From assembly GCF_000513135.1 (NCBI RefSeq), contig NZ_BAUV01000038.1, positions 1 through 41,964 of the forward strand: 41,964 nt of DNA, in the 5' to 3' direction. Positions 36,405 to 41,964 of this stretch are shown one piece after another; the stretch's first letter is position 1, and every line of letters begins with the position of its first letter. The stretch is from Halalkalibacter akibai JCM 9157. Lineage in GTDB: Bacteria; Bacillota; Bacilli; Bacillales; Bacillaceae_D. Under the pieces are notes generated by a model. The model was not told the DNA's origin. It did not search any database and was given only the letters and a program-made list of their open reading frames with translations. The translations under genes and the position numbers were made by a program.

Positions 36405-38057
36405 ATGGATCAATTTCAGACAGTGGATAATGAAAAGCTATTAAACAAACCACATGTAAAACTCAAGTTAAAAATGAAAATGATCCTACTAATCGGCTTA
36501 CTCATCATTAGTATGTTTTCTGTTATGGGTATATTTCTTCACTATTTTTTTTCAGATACACTAGAAACACAATTAGGCGAGCGGGCATTGAGCGTGGCAA
36601 CAAGTGTGGCGCTTATACCAGAACTGAGAGAAGCGTTTGCTCTTGAAAATCCTTCAGACGTCATTCAACCTTTAGTTACACCAATAAAAGAAGCGACAGG
36701 TGCTGAATTTATTGTTGTTGGAAATGCGAGTGAAATTCGCTACTCTCACCCACTTCAGGAAAAAATCGGCCAGAAAATGGTCGGAGAGGACAATCAACCA
36801 GCTTTGTTGCATGGAGAGTCTTATGTATCGAAAGCGTTTGGTTCTCTCGGCTATTCCATTAGAGGGAAAGTTCCAATTTTTACAGAAGATGGTGAGATTA
36901 TTGGAGTCGTTTCGGTTGGCTATCTAATTGAAGATGTGAAAAGTATGATATCAACCTATAGTAGAGAACTTTGGTTCATCCTTTTTCTTTTTATTGGTCT
37001 GGGTATGGTTGGTGCTATATTCATAGCTCGTTATATTAAGAGATTATTATTTGGATTGGAGCCTGAAGAGATCTCTCACCTCTTGCTTCAGAAAGAAACG
37101 ATTTTGCAATCAACGCATGAGGGAATTATTGCTGTTAACCGTTATGGGGTTATAACCTTAATTAATACAGCGGCACAAAAGTTGCTTTTTGATCATAATG
37201 ATTACGACCATTTCATAGGTAAACCAATTAAAGAAATTTTGCCCGCTTCTACGTTAACGGATGTATTACAAACAGGGGAAAGTCAGTTTGATAAAGAGGT
37301 ACAAATAGGAAAGCACACGATTCTAGTTAATAGAGTCCCTATATTCTACGGAAAAACGTTAATAGGAGCAGTCTCGACATTTCGGAATAAAACAGAGATT
37401 GATCGTTTAACTAAGGAATTAACGAAGATAAAACAATATGCCGATGCACTTAGAGCTCAAACACACGAGTTTTCCAATAAGTTATATACCATTCTTGGTC
37501 TCATACAGTTGGAGAAAAAAGAGGAAGCGGTAGCCTTTATTAAAAAAGAAAACAATATGCAACAAGAGTGGATACACTTTTTGTTAGAAAAGGTTCCTGA
37601 TCCCATGGTCAATGCGATTTTATTAGGAAAATTAAATCAAGCGATGGAGCAAAGAGTCGAGCTGTCGATTCATCCAGACAGTCAAATGACACAACCACTT
37701 TCTCACGAGAAAAGAGATATACTTGTAACGGTTCTTGGTAATCTGTTACAAAATGCTATAGAAGCCACCAAACTAAATGAAGAGAAGGTAAAAAAGATAA
37801 CGGTGTTCTTTACCGATATCGGCAATGAAATTCTCTTTGAAATAGAAGATTCAGGTCCGGGAATTCCGGTCGAGTTAGCAGACAAAATTTTCACCCAAGG
37901 TTTCTCGACAAAAAAAGGAATTAATCGTGGAATCGGTTTAGCTTTGACGAAGCAGGCTCTTTTGGACGTCGGAGGGGATATCTTCTTAGAAGAAGGAGAT
38001 TTAGACGGGGCGTGTTTTGTTTTTACAATTCCGAAAGATGAGTCTAAGGAGGGATGA
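36405..38057 (+). CDS. citS: Citrate-type sensor histidine kinase CitS
   Basis: A 550-residue membrane sensor of the CitA/DcuS family. TM1 is about 26-46, with an extracellular PAS-like (sCache) citrate/dicarboxylate-binding domain about 50-185 (RYSHPLQEKIGQ, GSLGYSIRGKVPIF). TM2 is about 188-208, then a cytoplasmic PAS (230-330). The kinase phospho-acceptor is His354 in LRAQTHEFSNKLYTILGLI. The ATPase has GNLLQNAIEAT, DSGPGIP and GFSTKKGINRGIGL. I chose ATG 36405, eight bases after aaaaggag; the in-frame TTG 36387 lies before the SD. With the next gene and citM it matches the B. subtilis CitST-CitM set. Confidence 0.9.
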   Translation: MDQFQTVDNEKLLNKPHVKLKLKMKMILLIGLLIISMFSVMGIFLHYFFSDTLETQLGERALSVATSVALIPELREAFALENPSDVIQPLVTPIKEATGAEFIVVGNASEIRYSHPLQEKIGQKMVGEDNQPALLHGESYVSKAFGSLGYSIRGKVPIFTEDGEIIGVVSVGYLIEDVKSMISTYSRELWFILFLFIGLGMVGAIFIARYIKRLLFGLEPEEISHLLLQKETILQSTHEGIIAVNRYGVITLINTAAQKLLFDHNDYDHFIGKPIKEILPASTLTDVLQTGESQFDKEVQIGKHTILVNRVPIFYGKTLIGAVSTFRNKTEIDRLTKELTKIKQYADALRAQTHEFSNKLYTILGLIQLEKKEEAVAFIKKENNMQQEWIHFLLEKVPDPMVNAILLGKLNQAMEQRVELSIHPDSQMTQPLSHEKRDILVTVLGNLLQNAIEATKLNEEKVKKITVFFTDIGNEILFEIEDSGPGIPVELADKIFTQGFSTKKGINRGIGLALTKQALLDVGGDIFLEEGDLDGACFVFTIPKDESKEG

Positions 38058-38058
38058 C

Positions 38059-38763
38059 ATGAAACGATGCTATCAAGTTCTTATTGTAGAGGATGATTTT
38101 CGAGTTGCTGATATTACGCGTCAATATGTAGAACATGTAGAAGGTTTTGAAGTACTAAGTACTTGTAAAACAGCTACAGAAACGCTTGCATTTTTAGACA
38201 ACCATCCACCACCAGACTTAATTCTTCTTGATGTCTACATACCTGACGTAGAAGGCTTAGATCTATACTGGACGCTTAGAAAAAATCACCGCGAAATAGA
38301 GATCATTATGATAACTGCGGCAAAGGAAGTTGTGACGATTGAAGAGGTCATTAGAGGTGGAACATTTGATTACATCGTAAAGCCCGTTGAGTTTTCTAGG
38401 TTTGAGCAAGCGTTAAAGAGGTTTACTACCCACCGTGAATTACTAGCTTCAAAGGTTGAAATGGATCAAGGCGAAATTGATCAACTTACAGGTTTAAATT
38501 CTAAATTAGTGGACAAGTTACCGACTCCGATGGATGCGGAACTTCTGCCAAAGGGAATTGACCGGATTACTCTTAATAAAATTAAATCAATCATTGTAGA
38601 GCAAGACCAAGGTGTCACGGCCATTGAACTCGGAAAAATGATTGGTGCAAGTCGTTCAACGGCAAGGCGGTATCTAGAATTTTTAGTTTCTACAGAAGAA
38701 GTACTAGCAGAGCTTAAATATGGCGATGTTGGCCGACCGGAACGAAGATACAGACGATCGTGA
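38059..38763 (+). CDS. citT: CitT/DcuR-type response regulator
   Basis: A 234-residue response regulator. The receiver domain is about 5-122, with Glu11/Asp12/Asp13, phospho-acceptor Asp58 (LILLDVYIP), Thr in IMITAA and Lys in YIVKP. The C-terminal HTH reads TAIELGKMIGASRSTARRYLEF, followed by the winged stretch KYGDVGRPERRYR typical of CitB-class regulators. ATG 38059 sits one base after the citS stop and follows aaggaggg. The partner kinase is CitS and the likely target is the citM promoter. Confidence 0.92.
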   Translation: MKRCYQVLIVEDDFRVADITRQYVEHVEGFEVLSTCKTATETLAFLDNHPPPDLILLDVYIPDVEGLDLYWTLRKNHREIEIIMITAAKEVVTIEEVIRGGTFDYIVKPVEFSRFEQALKRFTTHRELLASKVEMDQGEIDQLTGLNSKLVDKLPTPMDAELLPKGIDRITLNKIKSIIVEQDQGVTAIELGKMIGASRSTARRYLEFLVSTEEVLAELKYGDVGRPERRYRRS

Positions 38764-38821
38764 ACAATATGAACAAAATAGATTTAATGATCTTTAATTA
38801 GTTTATTTCTCTTATATCGCT

Positions 38822-38887
38822 CTCTCTTTTTCGTTTGTGTTAAGTTTCTAGATATATCAGAAACTTCGAAAAAAGAGAGGGTTATTT
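38822..38887 (+). terminator. Terminator after citT
   Basis: CTCTCTTTTTCG (38822-38833) pairs with CGAAAAAAGAGAG (38867-38879), and AGTTTCT (38843-38849) with AGAAACT (38859-38865). T-rich sequence follows. Confidence 0.75.
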
Positions 38888-38893
38888 TTATTG

Positions 38894-38936
38894 TTTGAAA
38901 GCAATCTAACTAGCTTTAAATGTATACGCTTTCAAA
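38894..38936 (+). promoter_or_regulatory. citM control region: cre box inside an inverted repeat
   Basis: TGTATACGCTTTCA (38921-38934) matches the cre consensus at 13 of 14 positions. It overlaps the right arm of a perfect 9-bp inverted repeat, TTTGAAAGC (38894-38902) / GCTTTCAAA (38928-38936). CcpA repression plus CitT activation of citM is the known arrangement in B. subtilis. Confidence 0.65.
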
Positions 38937-38972
38937 TAGTGCCTCTGTCAACATATTAAGGGGGAGAGAAGA

Positions 38973-40295
38973 ATGCTAAGTTTAATTGGATTTGCTACCA
39001 TTTTAATTATTGTATTATTGCTTCTGAGTGGGAGAATTACACCGATCATTGGACTTGTCATTATTCCAATTGTAGGTGCCCTACTTGCGGGATTTGGTTT
39101 TCCTGAAATTGGAGTGTTCTTTGGGGAAGGAATCGACAAGGTAATTAATGTTGTCATCATGTTTATTTTTGCTATTTTGTATTTTGGTGTTATGCAAGAT
39201 GCGGGTTTGTTTGATCCTATTATTAATAAAATGATAGCGATTTCCCGTGGTAATGTCATTGCAGTAGCGGTCGGAACAGTCCTAATTGGAGCGATTGCTC
39301 ACTTAGATGGATCAGGAGCTTCGACGTTTCTTATTACGATTCCAGCTTTGCTGCCGTTATACAAACGATTAAAAATGAGTCCATATTTACTTTTATTACT
39401 AGTAGGTACAAGTGCGAGTATCATTAACATGGTTCCGTGGGGAGGTCCGATTGGGCGTGTGGGAGCAGTGCTTGGAGTAGATCCAACAGAATTATGGAGA
39501 CCGTTAATTCCGCTTCAAATTATCGCCATTATTTTATTAATAGGGATGGCTGTTATTTTAGGAATGAGAGAGAACCGTCGAATTGCGAAGTTAACAGAAA
39601 CAGATCTAGCTAATATAGAAGCGGCAGCAGCTATTGAATTAACTGATGATTCTGCAATCGAGAAAAAGGATAATTCATTAGCTCGTCCGAAATTATTATG
39701 GGTAAACCTACTTTTAACAATTGGCTTAATTGCGATGTTAGTGTGGGGGATTATTCCGGCAGGATTTATTTTTATGATTGCTCTTAGTATTGCGTTGCCT
39801 CTAAATTATCCGAATGTAAATGAGCAAATGGAGCGAATTAAGGCTCATGCTCCAAATGCACTTTTAATGGCATCAATTATTCTTGCTGCTGGTTCGTTTT
39901 TAGGAATATTAACTGGATCTGGAATGTTGGACTCTCTAGCAACAGATATTGTTAAGTTTTTACCTGCAATGTTAGTTCCTTATTTACATTTAATTATTGG
40001 CTTTCTAGGGGTACCGTTTGAATTGGTATTAAATACGGATGCGTACTATTTTGCGTTGCTACCTGTGGTAGAACAAATTGTAACAAGTTATGGTGTTGAA
40101 GCGGCATCTGCTGCTTATGCTATGACAATTGGAAACATCATTGGGACATTTATCAGTCCGTTTTCTCCAGCTCTATGGTTAGCGCTTGGTCTAGCAGGAT
40201 TAGAGATGGGTAAACATATCCGTTATTCCTTTTTCTGGATGTGGGGTTTTAGTATCATCCTTATTGTGATTGCAATGTTTATCGGAATCGTTTAA
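38973..40295 (+). CDS. citM: CitMHS family metal-citrate transporter
   Basis: A 440-residue secondary transporter of the CitMHS family, taking up citrate complexed with a divalent metal with protons. It has about 11-12 hydrophobic helices. Typical stretches are FILAILYFGVMQDAGLFDP-like near 68-84, the IGAIAHLDGSGASTFLITIPALLPLYKRL block, NMVPWGGPIGR, and NTDAYYFALLPVVE. Start ATG 38973 follows a strong aagggggaga. It follows citS-citT in the same direction with a terminator and cre box between. CitM itself may prefer Mg, Ni, Mn, Co or Zn complexes and CitH Ca; this cannot be decided by eye. Confidence 0.92.
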   Translation: MLSLIGFATILIIVLLLLSGRITPIIGLVIIPIVGALLAGFGFPEIGVFFGEGIDKVINVVIMFIFAILYFGVMQDAGLFDPIINKMIAISRGNVIAVAVGTVLIGAIAHLDGSGASTFLITIPALLPLYKRLKMSPYLLLLLVGTSASIINMVPWGGPIGRVGAVLGVDPTELWRPLIPLQIIAIILLIGMAVILGMRENRRIAKLTETDLANIEAAAAIELTDDSAIEKKDNSLARPKLLWVNLLLTIGLIAMLVWGIIPAGFIFMIALSIALPLNYPNVNEQMERIKAHAPNALLMASIILAAGSFLGILTGSGMLDSLATDIVKFLPAMLVPYLHLIIGFLGVPFELVLNTDAYYFALLPVVEQIVTSYGVEAASAAYAMTIGNIIGTFISPFSPALWLALGLAGLEMGKHIRYSFFWMWGFSIILIVIAMFIGIV

Positions 40296-40305
40296 TAAGT
40301 TAGAG

Positions 40306-40345
40306 AAGGTTATCCTGAAGGCACTGCTTTCGGGGTAACCTTTTT
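40306..40345 (+). terminator. citM terminator
   Basis: AAGGTTATCC (40306-40315) pairs with GGGTAACCTT (40333-40342) with a wobble, with inner GAAG/CTTTC pairing, followed by T5. Confidence 0.88.
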
Positions 40346-40398
40346 ATGTTGGAAGTATGGAATCTGTAGACGTGGTGTTAGTTTCTTTTGAATGAATA

Positions 40399-40408
40399 AT
40401 GCTATACT
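40399..40408 (+). promoter_or_regulatory. Extended -10 promoter of mqnB
   Basis: TGC directly before TATACT (40403-40408) forms an extended -10. The -35 is weak (TTAGTT near 40378-40383). The leader to mqnB is about 25 nt. Confidence 0.45.
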
Positions 40409-40440
40409 AGGGTTGTACAATGACGGTTTGAAGGGATTCG

Positions 40441-41100
40441 ATGGATGGTATGTTTAACTTTAAAAAAGTGTTAGTTGTCACATCAGTTGAAGCAGAAAAA
40501 GAGGCCTTTTTACGAGGTCTTGGTGAGAGTAAAGAGATTGAAGTAGCGGTTGTTGGAGTGGGTGTTGTTGCAGCTGCTGTGAATACCGCTCTTTTGTTAG
40601 CTACTAATCCATTTGATTTAGTAATCAATGCGGGGATTGCCGGCGGTTTTAATGGAAAAGCAGAAGTTAGCTCTATAGTTGTTTCAAATGAATTGGTTGC
40701 GGCTGATCTAGGAGCGGAAACAGCTGAGGGATTTTTAAGTTTAGCTGATCTTAATTTAGGAAGTATTTCAATAAGTGTTGATCAAACTTTGAGTGACGGT
40801 ATAACGAAAGTGTTACTAGAAAGAGGGCTTGATGCTCAAGTAGGACCAATATTAACTTTGTCTACAGTGACAGGAACGGCTGAAAAAGCTGAAAACTTGC
40901 AAGCTCGTTTTCCAAGTGCGCTGGCAGAAGCGATGGAAGGATATGGCGTTGGTTTTGCAGCGAGTCAAAAGAAAGTACCCGTTCTTGAATTAAGGTCAAT
41001 CTCCAACATGGTCGGCCCTCGTAATCGCAATGAATGGAAAATTAAAGAGGCGCTTATAGAATTAGAAAAGGCTGCTTCTATTCTTAAAGAGGTGTTGTAA
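40441..41100 (+). CDS. mqnB: Futalosine hydrolase
   Basis: A 219-residue nucleosidase of the PNP/UDP superfamily that removes adenine from futalosine in the alternative (futalosine) menaquinone pathway. Marks are VTSVEAEKEAFL near the N terminus, VVGVGVVAAAVNTALLL, DLVINAGIAGGF, the substrate-site Glu in EAMEGYGVGFAA, and LRSISNMVGPRNRNEW. The start ATG 40441 has an aaggg SD; ATG 40450 is an alternative. The gene is 3 bp from mqnD, an operon that fixes the assignment. Confidence 0.93.
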   Translation: MDGMFNFKKVLVVTSVEAEKEAFLRGLGESKEIEVAVVGVGVVAAAVNTALLLATNPFDLVINAGIAGGFNGKAEVSSIVVSNELVAADLGAETAEGFLSLADLNLGSISISVDQTLSDGITKVLLERGLDAQVGPILTLSTVTGTAEKAENLQARFPSALAEAMEGYGVGFAASQKKVPVLELRSISNMVGPRNRNEWKIKEALIELEKAASILKEVL

Positions 41101-41103
41101 AAA

Positions 41104-41931
41104 ATGAAAATTGCATTTTCTCCTTGTCCGAACGATACATTTGTTTTTCATGCTTGGGTCCATGGTTTAATTACTGGAGCTCCTAAGTTAGATGTGACAT
41201 ATGCGGATATTGATAAAACGAATAACTGGGCGGCGGAAGGCAAGGGTCCCGAAGTTCAAAAGATTTCTTATGCTGCCTTACCTTGGGTTCTAAATGATTA
41301 CACATTGATTCCATGTGGAGGAGCTCTTGGGAGAGGGTGTGGACCTTTGGTGTTAACGAAGGAGGCCTCGCCGGGTCCTGGAGCCTTATCTGGTAAACGA
41401 ATTGCGGTACCGAGTGAGCGATCAACAGCTTATTTATTATTCCGCCTGTGGGCAGCTCAAAAAGTTGAAGGTGGAGTAGGCGAAATTATCGTCATGCCTT
41501 TTCATGAGATCATGCCGGCTGTTCAAGAGGGGAAAATAGATGCTGGTTTAGTTATTCATGAAGCCAGGTTTACCTATCAAAATTATGATTTAAATCTGAT
41601 GGCTGATTTAGGGAACTGGTGGGAAGAGGATACAGGATTACCGATTCCGTTAGGAGCAATTATTGCTCATCGGTCTTTGGATAAAGACGCTATCACGAGA
41701 TGGACTAGAGCTTCTGTTGAATATGCGTGGAAGCACCCACAAGCATCAACTCAGTATGTATTGGAGCACGCGCAGGAATTATCAAAGGATGTCGCACAAT
41801 CTCATATTGATTTGTACGTAAATGAGTTTACGAAAGACTTGGGTGAAGATGGCTATGCAGCCGTAAGAGCTTTACTTGGAAGAGCTTTAAAAGAAGGGTT
41901 GGTTCCTGAATTTGATCTAGACGCTCTTTAG
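41104..41931 (+). CDS. mqnD: 1,4-dihydroxy-6-naphthoate synthase
   Basis: A 275-residue periplasmic-binding-protein-fold enzyme, converting cyclic de-hypoxanthine futalosine to 1,4-dihydroxy-6-naphthoate. The N terminus MKIAFSPCPNDTFVFHAWVHG is the family hallmark. YADIDKTNNWA, KISYAALPWVL, GRGCGPLVL, and GKIDAGLVIHEARFTYQ (with the His of IHE) follow. ATG 41104 follows a gaggtg SD. It is complete; its terminator is cut by the window end. With mqnB it shows that menaquinone is made by the futalosine route in this organism. Confidence 0.95.
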   Translation: MKIAFSPCPNDTFVFHAWVHGLITGAPKLDVTYADIDKTNNWAAEGKGPEVQKISYAALPWVLNDYTLIPCGGALGRGCGPLVLTKEASPGPGALSGKRIAVPSERSTAYLLFRLWAAQKVEGGVGEIIVMPFHEIMPAVQEGKIDAGLVIHEARFTYQNYDLNLMADLGNWWEEDTGLPIPLGAIIAHRSLDKDAITRWTRASVEYAWKHPQASTQYVLEHAQELSKDVAQSHIDLYVNEFTKDLGEDGYAAVRALLGRALKEGLVPEFDLDAL

Positions 41932-41935
41932 ATGA

Positions 41936-41964
41936 TAAGGCCTGGTTATCATGTAACCGGGCCT
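41936..41964 (+). terminator. Terminator after mqnD, cut by the window end
   Basis: AAGGCCTGGTTA (41938-41949) pairs with TAACCGGGCCT (41954-41964) with a mismatch or wobble. Any T run lies outside the window. Confidence 0.7.

Overview
The window looks like chromosomal DNA of an alkaliphilic, low-GC, spore-former-type Bacillus (Alkalihalobacillus-like). Four things point there: a secreted 485-residue liquefying-type alpha-amylase, a 269-residue high-alkaline subtilisin, a futalosine menaquinone pathway (mqnB-mqnD), and Bacillus gene order such as ydiK-ydiL / CIRCE-groES-groEL, ddl-murF and citS-citT-citM. No rRNA, tRNA, CRISPR array or insertion sequence was seen.

Layout. 0.2-1.4 kb: two almost identical tandem DoxX genes. 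1.5-2.9 kb: DHA2 drug-efflux transporter, then a structured interspersed repeat of the kind common in Bacillaceae (2950-3157). 3.3-5.1 kb: a 26-codon hydrophobic ORF, a membrane protein and a convergent alpha/beta hydrolase. 5.3-7.7 kb: alpha-amylase with a cre box just before its ribosome binding site, plus a linked gene of unknown function. 7.7-11.1 kb: ydiK-ydiL divergent from CIRCE-controlled groES-groEL. 11.4-17.3 kb: a sugar three-component system (membrane-anchored sugar-binding protein, LytS/YesM-type kinase, YesN/AraC-type response regulator) followed by a XylE-type sugar/H+ symporter. The symporter gene has an elaborate control region (20-bp-spaced direct repeats, two cre-like boxes, a leader ORF, a hairpin between SD and start) and a 1-nt deletion near its 3' end. 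17.5-22.5 kb: a hydrolase, then an osmoprotection group (GMC-type choline dehydrogenase, orphan betaine-binding lipoprotein, GbsR-type regulator). 22.7-27.6 kb: ddl-murF and a chemoreceptor.

27.7-30.3 kb is the most interesting part: the alkaline protease, a PlcR-like XRE/TPR regulator, and a divergent unlisted 39-residue exported peptide ending PTAPPPDYVHG with its own strong terminator. Together they look like an RRNPP quorum-sensing pair, with similar dyads (AATAY-TAG-RTATT) upstream of both the peptide and the protease.

30.4-36.3 kb: NERD-domain protein, a 20-bp-period repeat array (six copies), a FolC-like Mur ligase convergent with an ATP-grasp ligase, a NUDIX enzyme, an ABC exporter broken by a 1-nt frameshift, and a 49-residue basic protein. 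36.4-40.3 kb: citrate sensor kinase/regulator and CitMHS transporter with a cre box. 40.4-41.96 kb: mqnB-mqnD and a terminator cut by the window end.

The window contrasts extracellular polymer degradation (amylase, protease) with tight carbon control: four cre-like boxes lie before the amylase, sugar-porter and citrate-transporter genes. It also has at least three ligand-sensing circuits (sugar, citrate, candidate peptide). All start choices, domain limits and functions were read by eye; none was checked by a search.
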